Assembly (NCBI GenBank): GCA_949287525.1
Contig: CASEGL010000013.1
Span: 1-34,394 of the forward strand
DNA: 34,394 bases
Source: an uncultured Rikenellaceae bacterium
Lineage (GTDB): Bacteria; Bacteroidota; Bacteroidia; Bacteroidales; Rikenellaceae
Reading direction: 5' to 3'
The notes under the pieces are model-generated. The model worked only from the letters and a program-made list of their open reading frames with translations, had not been told where the DNA came from and did not search any database. This document shows positions 25,081 through 33,966 of the stretch, piece by piece (the stretch's first letter is position 1; each line of letters opens with the position of its first letter). The translations under genes were made by a program, and so were the position numbers.

Positions 25081-25725
25081 CTACTTTTCTATCAGATCCC
25101 TGTTTTTGCTACGGTGTATCCAGATGATAACACCCACCAGCAGCAGCGCCATCGGCGGGAGCAGCATCAGGCTGTTGTTCATGTATCCGGCGGAATAGAA
25201 TTCGGCGGGAAGCACCTGATAGCCCCATACCGTACCCGAACCGAACAGTTCGCGGACAAAGCCAAGCAGGATGAGGATCAGACCGTAACCCACACCGTTG
25301 CCGATACCGTCGAGGAACGAGGGCCAGGGTTTGTTGGCCAGCGCGAATGCCTCCACGCGGCCCATGATGATACAGTTGGTGATAATCAGGCCGACGAATA
25401 CGGAGAGCTGTTTGCTTACGTCGTAAACGAAGGCTTTCAGAACCTGATCGACGATGATCACGAGGGCGGCGATCACCACCAGCTGCACGATGATGCGGAT
25501 GCGGTTGGGCAATCCCTTGCGCAGCAGGGACATGATCAGGTTGGAGAACGCGGTCACCACCGTTACCGAAACGGCCATGACGAACGCCGGTTTCAGTTTG
25601 GCCGTCACTGCCAGCGAGGAACAGATACCCAGGATCTGGACGATCACGGGGTTGTTCAGGCTGAGCGGGCCCCACAGAAGTTTCAAGTTCTTTATCGAGA
25701 ACGCGGATTCTTTGGTATTACTCAT
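25081..25725 (-). CDS. nqrD: Na+-translocating NADH:quinone reductase subunit D
   Basis: A 214-residue integral membrane subunit with about six helices. The paired cysteine segments ILGICSSLAVT and ITNCIIMGRVEAFA are conserved with NqrE and RnfA/E relatives and help ligate the iron between the two subunits. Eleven bases separate it from nqrC upstream and four from nqrE downstream. Confidence 0.96.
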   Translation of the reverse strand: MSNTKESAFSIKNLKLLWGPLSLNNPVIVQILGICSSLAVTAKLKPAFVMAVSVTVVTAFSNLIMSLLRKGLPNRIRIIVQLVVIAALVIIVDQVLKAFVYDVSKQLSVFVGLIITNCIIMGRVEAFALANKPWPSFLDGIGNGVGYGLILILLGFVRELFGSGTVWGYQVLPAEFYSAGYMNNSLMLLPPMALLLVGVIIWIHRSKNRDLIEK

Positions 25726-25736
25726 AGCGGTTTCTT

Positions 25737-26561
25737 TTATTCGTTTTCAACGTTTGCCTCCTGAACCGGAGCGGCCTCGGCAGCCTCGGCTACCTCGGCA
25801 GTTTCGGCTGCGGGGGTGGCTTCTACCTGAGCCGCACGCTGACGCTCGATCAGCGGCAGATAAGCGGTCAGACAGTCGCGGAGCATGATCTCCACGCCGC
25901 GGCTGGTGATCGTACCGCCAGAGATGGCATCCACGGCATGGTCATTGCCTGCCGATGCGCCGACGCCTTTCAGCACGGCGATGCCGACGAGCTGGCCGTT
26001 ATCGAAGATCAGTTTGCCGGGGAACTGGCTGGAAAAGTGCGGCGTAGCGATCTCGGCACCCAGGCCGGGAGTCTCGCCCTGGTGTGCGAACACGGCACCG
26101 TAGATGGTATCCCAATCGCTTTCGAGAGCCAGGTATCCCCAGATCGGCCCCCACAGACCGGTACCGTAAACCGCCAGGATGTTGAGTTGCGTGCCGTTGT
26201 CCAGTTTGGCCTGGAATACGGGCAGGCGCATGGCCTCTTTGTCCGTTTTGGCGAATTCGGCCTTCAGACCGTCCAGCAGTTCGAAGGCGTCTCCTTCCAC
26301 CCGGTTGCCGTTGCCGTCCACCACGTAGCTGTCCACGATGTGTTTGGCATACTCGTCCTTGATGTACTGGGTTTTGTCCTTGGCCTTGTCGGCATCGCCG
26401 CCGAGACCGATGGCAGAAAGGATGGCACTCTGCTTCTCGACTGCGATGTTGGCCTGCTGACGGTCTTTCAGCGCCAGAGCGGCTACCGACAGCAAGATCG
26501 CCACGATGACGATCATCACCGAGGCATAGATAATAATATAAGCGTTACTGTTCTTATTCAT
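25737..26561 (-). CDS. nqrC: Na+-translocating NADH:quinone reductase subunit C with C-terminal tail
   Basis: This 274-residue subunit has one N-terminal membrane helix (about 9-31) and a periplasmic domain carrying covalently bound FMN. The flavin-acceptor motif reads DAISGGTIT (211-219), with T217 the expected acceptor; the usual motif is SGAT, so A is replaced by G here. After about residue 240 it has a 35-residue low-complexity tail rich in Ala, Glu, Val and Pro, which I do not recall in well-studied NqrC proteins. An ApbE flavin transferase, needed for FMN attachment, is not in the window. Confidence 0.95.
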   Translation of the reverse strand: MNKNSNAYIIIYASVMIVIVAILLSVAALALKDRQQANIAVEKQSAILSAIGLGGDADKAKDKTQYIKDEYAKHIVDSYVVDGNGNRVEGDAFELLDGLKAEFAKTDKEAMRLPVFQAKLDNGTQLNILAVYGTGLWGPIWGYLALESDWDTIYGAVFAHQGETPGLGAEIATPHFSSQFPGKLIFDNGQLVGIAVLKGVGASAGNDHAVDAISGGTITSRGVEIMLRDCLTAYLPLIERQRAAQVEATPAAETAEVAEAAEAAPVQEANVENE

Positions 26562-26569
26562 AGCCGCGG

Positions 26570-27763
26570 TTATTTAACGGTTTTCAAACGTTTCTTTCTG
26601 TTGCGGACATTGCTCTGCACCACGCAGTAGTCCACCAGAGGAGCCAGGGCGTTCACGAACAGAATCGAGAGCATCATACCTTCAGGGTAGCCGGGGTTCA
26701 CGACGCGGATCAGCACGGTGAGCATACCGATGATGAGACCGGTAATGATCTTGCCCGTATTGGTCTGGCTCGAAGTTACCGGATCGGTAGCCATGAACAC
26801 GGCGCCGAATGCAAAGCCGCCCAGCAGCAGGTGGTAGTACGCAGGCATCTGCATGTAGGGATTGGCCCCCACGAGGTTGAAGATCCAGCCCATGATGAGG
26901 CCGCCTGCGAAGACGCTGAGCATCGTGCGCCAGCTGGCCACACCCGTCCAGAGCAGGATCACGGCGCCGATGAGGATGCAGAAGGTGGAAACCTCGCCGA
27001 TGCTACCGGGGATGAAGCCCCAGAACCAGTCGCAGGGAGTCGTTCCGCCGAAGTTGAGCGTCTGTATGCCGGCCGACAGGCTGTCGTTGATATATCCCAG
27101 GGGCGTTGCGCCGGAGAAGCCGTCAATGAACTCGCCTCCCTTGCCGAAACCGCGGATCCACACCTGGTCGCCCGAGATCTTCGTGGTGTAGGCGAAGAAT
27201 ACGAAGGCGCGGGCCAGCAGCGCAGGGTTGAAGACGTTCATACCCGTACCGCCGAACACCTCCTTGCCGAATACGACGGCGAAAGCCGTAGCCAGGGCGA
27301 GGATCCACAGCGGCACGTCGATCGGCATGATCATCGGGATCAGCAGACCGCTGACGAGGAAACCTTCGTTCACCTCCTCGCCGCGCTTCTGAGCCACGGC
27401 GAACTCGATGCCCAGACCGACGATGTAGGATACGAGAATCATCGGCAGCATGCGCACGAAGCCGTACCACCAGCAGGTGAACCACATGCCCTGCGAGGAG
27501 GGATCGCCGATGGCGGCGAAGTGCTGGTAGCCGACGTTGTACATGCCGAACAGCAGGGCGGGCAGCAGGGCGATGATGACTACCATCATCGTACGTTTCA
27601 GGTCGTTCGCGTCGCGAATGTGGCTGCCTCTGCGCGTCACCGTATTGGGAACGAACAGAAACGTTTCGAACGCATCGAACGTGGAGTGCAGAAAACCGAG
27701 TTTGCCTCCCTTGGAGAACGTCGGTTTGATCTTATCTACGAAATTTCTGAGTTGTTTCTCCAT
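26570..27763 (-). CDS. nqrB: Na+-translocating NADH:quinone reductase subunit B
   Basis: A 397-residue membrane subunit, about ten helices, forming much of the sodium channel and quinone site. It carries the second covalent FMN on T220 in DGFSGATPLGY. The NVFNPALLARAF segment and the long N-terminal cytosolic stretch are typical. The gene starts four bases after nqrA. Confidence 0.97.
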   Translation of the reverse strand: MEKQLRNFVDKIKPTFSKGGKLGFLHSTFDAFETFLFVPNTVTRRGSHIRDANDLKRTMMVVIIALLPALLFGMYNVGYQHFAAIGDPSSQGMWFTCWWYGFVRMLPMILVSYIVGLGIEFAVAQKRGEEVNEGFLVSGLLIPMIMPIDVPLWILALATAFAVVFGKEVFGGTGMNVFNPALLARAFVFFAYTTKISGDQVWIRGFGKGGEFIDGFSGATPLGYINDSLSAGIQTLNFGGTTPCDWFWGFIPGSIGEVSTFCILIGAVILLWTGVASWRTMLSVFAGGLIMGWIFNLVGANPYMQMPAYYHLLLGGFAFGAVFMATDPVTSSQTNTGKIITGLIIGMLTVLIRVVNPGYPEGMMLSILFVNALAPLVDYCVVQSNVRNRKKRLKTVK

Positions 27764-27767
27764 ATCC

Positions 27768-29120
27768 TTAGCAAAGCTCTTTAATCATCAGGTTGATACC
27801 GTCCGCAATGATGGCCTGCATGTCGGTTTTGGACGGATCGACGAACTCGCACAGGGCAAAGTCCTCAGGCAACACCTCGTAAATGCCGAGGTTCTCCATC
27901 TTTTCGATGTCGCCGGCCATACATGCCTTCAGCAGGTAGATCGGATAAATGTCCATCGGCAGGTAGCGGTCGTAAAGGCCGGTAACCACCAGGGCGCGGT
28001 GTCCGCCGTTGAGATTGGTGTCGAGGTTGTATTTCTTCTTGGGCGTCAGCCACGAGAAGTAGCTGTGCGACACCGAGAAGCGGTGCAGACGCGGAGCGAT
28101 CCAGCCGAGCAGCTCATAATTGTAGCCTTCCGGAATCAGCGTCATCTGGTTGTGGTACATGTCGATATAGGCTGCCACGTCGATCTTCTGCCCCGTCAGG
28201 ACATTGCCGGCGATGATACGCACGTTCTCCTCATCCTTGATGCCGCAGGCTGCCGTCACGTGTTCCACCACGGTGCCGGGCAATACGGACACGTACTGCG
28301 GTTTCTGGGTCTCGGAACCCGTCACGGCGATCACGCGGCGCATGTCTGCCATGCCCGTATTGAACAGCCGTCCGATCAGCGCCACATTCTGGATGTCCAC
28401 CGTCCAGACGATGTCGCCCTTGTTGATCGGGTCGATGTGATGGATCTGTACGCCCACGTTGCCGGCCGGATGCGGACCCTCAAAGAGGTGCTGCTCGGCG
28501 CCGGTCAGGCGGTTCAGCACACCGTTTTCGCCGTTGCGCAGACCGAGATGCACCTTGCCGTCGGTCAGTTTTTTCAGCGCCTCGATACCGGCGGCCAGGT
28601 TGTCGTACTCGTCACGCAGGACGAAGTTCATGTCCGGAGCGAGCGGTGCGGAGTCGAAACCCGAAATGAAGATGGCTTTCGGCGTATCGGTCGGCGAAGC
28701 GATGATGCCGTAGGGGCGCTGCATGATCAGCGGCCACAGACCGCTCTGGAGCAGCACTTCGACGATTTTCTCACGCGTCGCTTTGGCAGGAGCGGAGACC
28801 GGAAACTTTTCGTACTCGATCGCGGCATCGGCTTCGATTTCGATCGCCAGGATCTTGCGCCGCTCACCACGACGGATGGCCGCAACCGTACCGCTTACGG
28901 GAGCCGTAAACAGGATTTGCGGACGCGCCTTGTCGAAGAACAACGGCGTACCGGCCTTCACCTTCGTCCCCTCCGAAACGAGCAACTTGGGCGTAATGCC
29001 GGTGAAGCTGTCCGGAACCACGGCGCAGGTTTTCCCTACGGGAACCTGTACGACCGTCTTTTCCGCCTCGCCTACAAGCCGGATGTCGAGACCACGTTTT
29101 AGTTTGATGACTTTCGACAT
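27768..29120 (-). CDS. nqrA: Na+-translocating NADH:quinone reductase subunit A
   Basis: A 450-residue peripheral cytosolic subunit, first gene of the operon. It has the N-terminal biotinyl/lipoyl-like fold (IKLKRGLDIRLVGEAEK, then the barrel-sandwich PVSGTVAAI), and the family segments TGPEPAGNVG-like GPHPAGNVGVQIHHIDP and WIAPRLHRFSVS. It contacts the quinone end of the complex. A leader of about 100 bases precedes it, with a -7 box at 29233-29226 and a CRP-like palindrome further upstream. Confidence 0.96.
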   Translation of the reverse strand: MSKVIKLKRGLDIRLVGEAEKTVVQVPVGKTCAVVPDSFTGITPKLLVSEGTKVKAGTPLFFDKARPQILFTAPVSGTVAAIRRGERRKILAIEIEADAAIEYEKFPVSAPAKATREKIVEVLLQSGLWPLIMQRPYGIIASPTDTPKAIFISGFDSAPLAPDMNFVLRDEYDNLAAGIEALKKLTDGKVHLGLRNGENGVLNRLTGAEQHLFEGPHPAGNVGVQIHHIDPINKGDIVWTVDIQNVALIGRLFNTGMADMRRVIAVTGSETQKPQYVSVLPGTVVEHVTAACGIKDEENVRIIAGNVLTGQKIDVAAYIDMYHNQMTLIPEGYNYELLGWIAPRLHRFSVSHSYFSWLTPKKKYNLDTNLNGGHRALVVTGLYDRYLPMDIYPIYLLKACMAGDIEKMENLGIYEVLPEDFALCEFVDPSKTDMQAIIADGINLMIKELC

Positions 29121-29225
29121 GTTGTTTGATTGAAAATTAGTATAAGTTTATCAATAATTAAATGAGTTACACTGTTAAAAACACGTTTCCGGAAAAGCAC
29201 AGTACACCCTTCCAAAAAGTACCCG

Positions 29226-29233
29226 CAAATTTA
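29226..29233 (-). promoter_or_regulatory. -7 box of the nqr operon
   Basis: Minus-strand TAAATTTG matches TAnnTTTG and gives a start near 29219 and a leader of about 100 bases. Confidence 0.55.
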
Positions 29234-29262
29234 CGTTTATTTTCTCGTATTGCCCCCTTTGG

Positions 29263-29278
29263 TGTGATTTTTTTCACA
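29263..29278. promoter_or_regulatory. CRP/FNR-family palindrome upstream of nqrA
   Basis: TGTGA (29263-29267), six T bases, TCACA (29274-29278): the exact half-site pattern TGTGA-N6-TCACA of the CRP/FNR regulator family. Its centre lies about 51 bases upstream of the inferred nqr start. It is also about 150 bases upstream of the TatD-family box. Which regulator binds is not known. Confidence 0.5.
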
Positions 29279-29415
29279 ACCAGATTCACTTTTATGTTTT
29301 CCGGCCGTCAAACCACACATCCGCAAGCGCTTGCCCCTGCTTACCAGACAGGTTGGAAACACCAGTTTTCGTCCGTTCCGTCCGCTTCTGCGACCCAATC
29401 CTCGCACGAATTTCG

Positions 29416-29423
29416 TAAATTTG
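29416..29423 (+). promoter_or_regulatory. -7 box of the TatD-family operon
   Basis: TAAATTTG matches TAnnTTTG, 22 bases before the ATG at 29446. Confidence 0.55.
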
Positions 29424-29445
29424 TCCGTTGTCACTTTGCAGCTGC

Positions 29446-30093
29446 ATGATTCCCTTCATCGACATCCACACCCACGCACTCCGCACCGCCCCGCCGGAAG
29501 TCATCGCCCTCCGGTCGCTGCGGCTCGGATGTGACGCGGTGCGTCCCACACACCCTTTCGCCTGCGGCATCCATCCCTGGGACGCCGGCCGGCCGGATGC
29601 GGAGCAGCTGCTGGAACAGCTGGAGGGACTCCCCTGCGATGCGATCGGCGAGATCGGACTCGACCGCGCCCGCACGCCCCGCGACGAGGAGCGGCAGCGC
29701 CTGCTGTTCAACGCCCAGCTGGCGATCGCCGCAACCCGCCGGCTGCCCGTCGTGCTGCACTGCGTACGCGCCTTCGAGGAGGTCATGGCGCTGCTTGGAC
29801 ACTACCCTGCCGTACGGGCGGTTTTCCACGGCTTCATCGGCAGCCCGCAGCAGGCCGCCCGAGCCGTAGCCGCAGGCTGCAGCCTTTCGTTCGGCTCCGC
29901 CTCCTTCCGTTCGCCGCGCAGCGTCGAGGCCATGCGGGCCATACCGCTCGAACGACTGTTCCTGGAGACGGACGAGGACGAACGGCCGGTCGCCGCCGTC
30001 TATGAAGAAGCTGCACGCCTGCTGGAGATACCGCTCGAACGGTTGCAACAAACCCTGTACAACAACTTCATCACCCTTTTCCCGAATCCATGA
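29446..30093 (+). CDS. TatD-family metal-dependent hydrolase, short form
   Basis: A 215-residue cytosolic hydrolase of the TatD family, whose members act as DNA exonucleases or D-aminoacyl-related hydrolases. Metal ligands visible are H8 and H10 (FIDIHTHA), the glutamate in AIGEIGLD, the histidines in VLHCVRA and VFHGFIG, and the aspartate in LETDED. It is shorter than the usual 250-265 residues, mainly in the middle. ATG 29446 fits the family start. Its stop overlaps the tcdA start by four bases (ATGA). Confidence 0.87.
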   Translation: MIPFIDIHTHALRTAPPEVIALRSLRLGCDAVRPTHPFACGIHPWDAGRPDAEQLLEQLEGLPCDAIGEIGLDRARTPRDEERQRLLFNAQLAIAATRRLPVVLHCVRAFEEVMALLGHYPAVRAVFHGFIGSPQQAARAVAAGCSLSFGSASFRSPRSVEAMRAIPLERLFLETDEDERPVAAVYEEAARLLEIPLERLQQTLYNNFITLFPNP

Positions 30094-30821
30094 GCTGGAC
30101 CGAACGTACCGAGCTGCTGCTCGGCCAAGAGAAACTGCAGCGCCTCCGCGAGGCTCACATACTGATCGTCGGACTGGGCGGCGTAGGCGCCTATGCCGCC
30201 GAAATGCTGTGCCGCGCAGGCGTGGGACGCATGACCATCGCCGACGCCGACACCGTGGGCGAGAGCAACATCAACCGCCAGCTGATCGCCCTGCACTCCA
30301 CCATCGGCCGCCCCAAGACCGACGTGCTGGCCGAACGGCTGCTGGACATCAATCCCGACCTCGCGCTCCGCAAAGTGGAGGGTTTCATCAAGGATGAAGC
30401 CACCTACGAGCTGCTCGACAGCGACGCGTTCGACTACGTGGTCGATGCCATCGACACGCTCTCGCCCAAGGCGCACCTCATCAAAGGCTGCCTCGACCGC
30501 CACATCAGGGTGGTCAGTTCGATGGGCGCGGGTGCGAAAACCGACCCCACGCGGATCGAAGCGGCCGACATCGCCCGCACCCACCACTGTCCGCTGGCCC
30601 ACATGCTGCGCAAACGGCTCCACAAGATGGGGATCCACACGGGTTTCTATGCCGTATTCTCCTCGGAGCGGATCCGCGAGGGGGCGATGATCATCGACGA
30701 GCAGACCAACAAGAAATCCAATACGGGTACCATCTCCTACATGCCGGCCGTCTTCGGATGCTGCTGCGCCTCGGTAGTGGTACGCGACCTGATCGGCGAA
30801 ATGGAAGAACCAATCAAATAA
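30090..30821 (+). CDS. tcdA: tRNA threonylcarbamoyladenosine dehydratase
   Basis: The 243-residue E1-like enzyme uses ATP to cyclise t6A at position 37 of tRNA to ct6A. It shows the nucleotide-binding GLGGVGAYAAE (about 28-38), the family loop VGESNINRQLIAL, DAIDTLSPKAHLI, and the later segment KKSNTGTISYMPAVFGC. It is translationally coupled to the TatD-family gene. A TsaC-family t6A synthesis gene lies at the right edge of the window. Confidence 0.93.
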   Translation: MSWTERTELLLGQEKLQRLREAHILIVGLGGVGAYAAEMLCRAGVGRMTIADADTVGESNINRQLIALHSTIGRPKTDVLAERLLDINPDLALRKVEGFIKDEATYELLDSDAFDYVVDAIDTLSPKAHLIKGCLDRHIRVVSSMGAGAKTDPTRIEAADIARTHHCPLAHMLRKRLHKMGIHTGFYAVFSSERIREGAMIIDEQTNKKSNTGTISYMPAVFGCCCASVVVRDLIGEMEEPIK

Positions 30822-30833
30822 CACCATAGACAC

Positions 30834-31769
<936 letters not shown>

Positions 31770-31789
31770 TCCGGCCGCACGACACACGG

Positions 31790-31832
31790 AAGCCCCGCCG
31801 CCCCCTTCGAGGAGCGGCGGGGCTTTGCTTTG
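31790..31832 (+). terminator. terminator after the dehydrogenase gene
   Basis: AAGCCCCGCCGC (31790-31801) and GCGGCGGGGCTT (31814-31825) pair perfectly, followed by TGCTTTG. It closes the TatD-tcdA-dehydrogenase unit. Confidence 0.75.
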
Positions 31833-32009
31833 CCACACGAGCCGAACCGCGCCACACGGAGCATGCCGCCGAGGCGCCCGACTGCCCGCCCGATGCTCCG
31901 GTACACGCCTGAAACCGCCCTGCAGGGTGTCGCAGCAACGCCCGCGCCCCCTTTTCCGCACGGCAGGTCTTCCGGAATGCCGATTCGGAATGCCGGCTCC
32001 GCCGGACAC
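31833..32009. other. GC-rich spacer between converging units
   Basis: These bases lie between two terminators and carry no supported gene. The only structure I see is a 10-bp direct repeat CGGAATGCCG at 31973-31982 and 31986-31995. Confidence 0.4.
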
Positions 32010-32044
32010 AAAAAAACGGGATGCGGAGCCATTCCCGCATCCCG
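32010..32044 (-). terminator. terminator of the lpdA gene
   Basis: On the minus strand CGGGATGCGG (32044-32035) pairs with CCGCATCCCG (32026-32017) and is followed by seven T bases (32016-32010). It lies about 40 bases past the dihydrolipoyl dehydrogenase stop. Confidence 0.85.
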
Positions 32045-32083
32045 ATGTTGCCAAGTTTCCGGCGGCGTCCCCGCCCCTCTCCG

Positions 32084-33475
32084 CTACAAATGAACGGCCT
32101 GTCCCATGGCGGCTTCGGCTGCCTCCATGACGGCTTCGCTCATCGTAGGATGGGCATGTACGGTGGCCAGAATCTGCCCTGCCGTGATGCCCAGCGTCTT
32201 GGCGAGGGTCGGCTCGGCCAGCATTTCGGTCACGTTGCCGCCCATCATGTGCGCACCGAGCAGTTTGCCGGTCTTGGCATCGAAGATCAGTTTCACGAAA
32301 CCGTCGCGGTCGCCTGCGGCCGTTGCCTTGCCCGACGCCGTGTAGGGGAACTGGCCGACCTTCACCTCATAGCCCTGCTCGACGGCCTGCTTCTCCGTCA
32401 GGCCGACCATGGCCACCTCCGGCGTGGTATAGACGCACGAGGGAATGGCGGTGTAGTCGATGCGGGCGGGTTCGTGGCCGCAGATCTTCTCCACACAGCA
32501 GATCGCCTCGGCCGAAGCCACATGGGCGAGCGCCGGTCCGGCCGTAATGTCGCCGATGGCATAGATGCCCTTCACGTTGGTGCGGTAATATTCGTCCACG
32601 ACGATCTTGTCGCGCTCCACGGCAATGCCGAGTTCCTCCAGGCCGAGATCCTCCAGGTTGGACTTCACGCCCACGGCCGACAGCACCACGTCGGCCGAGA
32701 GGGTCTCCTCACCCTTCTTGCCCTCGACACGCACCTCACACTTGTCGCCGACAACGGTCACGCCCTTGACAGTGGTGGAGGTCATCACGCCGATCTTCAT
32801 CTTGCGGAAGCTGCGCTCGAGTGCCTTGCTCACGTCGGCATCAGCCACGGGGAACAACTGGCCCAGATACTCGACGACCGTCACCTTCACACCCAGCGAC
32901 GCATAGAAGTGGGCAAACTCGCAGCCGATGGCACCCGACCCCACGACAATCATGCTTTCGGGCAGTTCGCGCAGCGTCAGCGCCTCGCGCGAGGAGATCA
33001 CGCGGCGGCCGTCCACCGGCATGAACGGCATCTCGCGCGGACGCGAACCAGTGGCCAGGATGATGTGGTCGGCCTCTACGGTCTGCTCCGAGCCGTCTGC
33101 GGCGGTTACGGTCACCCGACCCTCACCGGCCAGACGCCCCCGGCCGGCCAGCACGTCGATGGCGTTTTTCTTCAACAGAAAAGCCACGCCGCGGCTCATC
33201 GTGTCGGCCACACCGCGGCTGCGCTCCACGATCTTGTCGAGCGGGGCGACGATGTCGCCGTTGATCTCGATGCCGTAGGCGGCCGCATGTTTCGCATAGG
33301 TATATACCTGCGCACTCTTGAGCAGCGCCTTGGTGGGGATGCATCCCCAGTTCAGGCACACGCCGCCGAGTTCGGCTTTCTCTACGATGGCGGTTTTCTT
33401 GCCGTTCTGTGCGGCCTTGATCGCAGCCACATAGCCTCCGGGGCCGCTGCCGATCACAATTACGTCGTATTTCAT
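32084..33475 (-). CDS. lpdA: dihydrolipoyl dehydrogenase
   Basis: The 463-residue FAD enzyme (E3) reoxidises dihydrolipoamide in 2-oxoacid dehydrogenase and glycine-cleavage complexes. It has FAD-binding GSGPGGYVAA (9-18), the redox disulfide C40/C45 in GGVCLNWGCIPTK, NAD-binding VGSGAIGCEF, and the C-terminal HPTMSE with H442 and E447. The genes for its partner E1/E2 or glycine-cleavage proteins are not in the window. It follows the thioesterase gene by 40 bases and ends at a strong terminator. Confidence 0.96.
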   Translation of the reverse strand: MKYDVIVIGSGPGGYVAAIKAAQNGKKTAIVEKAELGGVCLNWGCIPTKALLKSAQVYTYAKHAAAYGIEINGDIVAPLDKIVERSRGVADTMSRGVAFLLKKNAIDVLAGRGRLAGEGRVTVTAADGSEQTVEADHIILATGSRPREMPFMPVDGRRVISSREALTLRELPESMIVVGSGAIGCEFAHFYASLGVKVTVVEYLGQLFPVADADVSKALERSFRKMKIGVMTSTTVKGVTVVGDKCEVRVEGKKGEETLSADVVLSAVGVKSNLEDLGLEELGIAVERDKIVVDEYYRTNVKGIYAIGDITAGPALAHVASAEAICCVEKICGHEPARIDYTAIPSCVYTTPEVAMVGLTEKQAVEQGYEVKVGQFPYTASGKATAAGDRDGFVKLIFDAKTGKLLGAHMMGGNVTEMLAEPTLAKTLGITAGQILATVHAHPTMSEAVMEAAEAAMGQAVHL

Positions 33476-33515
33476 GACTCTCTCTTATTTGATTTATTCT
33501 CTGATTTTCAGCGCA

Positions 33516-33950
33516 CTACTTACTCTTGGCATCGATCTCCACGTCGCACATGTACTCAGCTAGCAACTCCCGCCAGTGTTCGTTGAGCGGGATCTTGCAC
33601 TGTCTGTCAAAATCAAACGCAACGGCTACCGAACGGCAGTCGGCCTTTACCTCGCCCGTCTGACGGTCGATCAGCCACTGGTACATCGTAACGCTCGAAT
33701 GCCCCAACCCGGCACACCACGACCGCACGAACAGATCGTCCTCGAGACGGGTCTGATGGAAAAAGTTGGCATGGGTCGAAACCAGAATCAGGCTCTCCCG
33801 ATCGGGTCCCACCAGTTTGCCCAACACCTTTTTGTAGAAGTCGATCTTGCCGACCTCGAAATAATGCTGGATATTGATGTTGTTGATGTGGTTGAGACAA
33901 TCGGCATCCGCAAAACGGATCTGAATGTCGCTGTCGATATATTTTCCCAT
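33516..33950 (-). CDS. 4HBT-type acyl-CoA thioesterase
   Basis: A 144-residue single hotdog protein of the YbgC/FadM type. The start has the family motif RFADADCLNHINNINI (12-27) with the catalytic aspartate (D15 or D17) and H22. It hydrolyses acyl-CoA thioesters; the chain length cannot be read. It lies 16 bases after the stop of the TsaC-family gene and 40 bases before lpdA on the same strand, so the three may be one unit. Confidence 0.87.
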   Translation of the reverse strand: MGKYIDSDIQIRFADADCLNHINNINIQHYFEVGKIDFYKKVLGKLVGPDRESLILVSTHANFFHQTRLEDDLFVRSWCAGLGHSSVTMYQWLIDRQTGEVKADCRSVAVAFDFDRQCKIPLNEHWRELLAEYMCDVEIDAKSK

Positions 33951-33966
33951 ACGTAATGAACGAAGG

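Larger units (their letters stand above)
29121..29445. other. 325-base divergent region between nqrA and the TatD-family gene
   Basis: The gap holds the nqr leader (about 29121-29220), with a palindrome TTTCCGGAAA at 29186-29195, the nqr -7 box, a CRP-like palindrome at 29263-29278, and the tatD-side -7 box at 29416-29423. A 51-codon minus-strand frame (29292-29447) overlaps the tatD start and is rejected. No gene is supported inside. Confidence 0.5.

Noticed and set aside
23106..25127. Long plus-strand open frame opposite nqrF and nqrE
   Set aside because: Antisense shadow; low-complexity His/Arg/Gln translation.
29292..29447. 51-codon minus-strand frame between nqrA and the TatD-family gene
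   Set aside because: Its start overlaps the tatD ATG, it lacks a promoter, and it runs across the tatD -7 box and the CRP-like site.
31973..31995. 10-bp direct repeat CGGAATGCCG as a possible REP or array
   Set aside because: Only two copies with a 3-base gap; no further units, so not a CRISPR array or repeat family.
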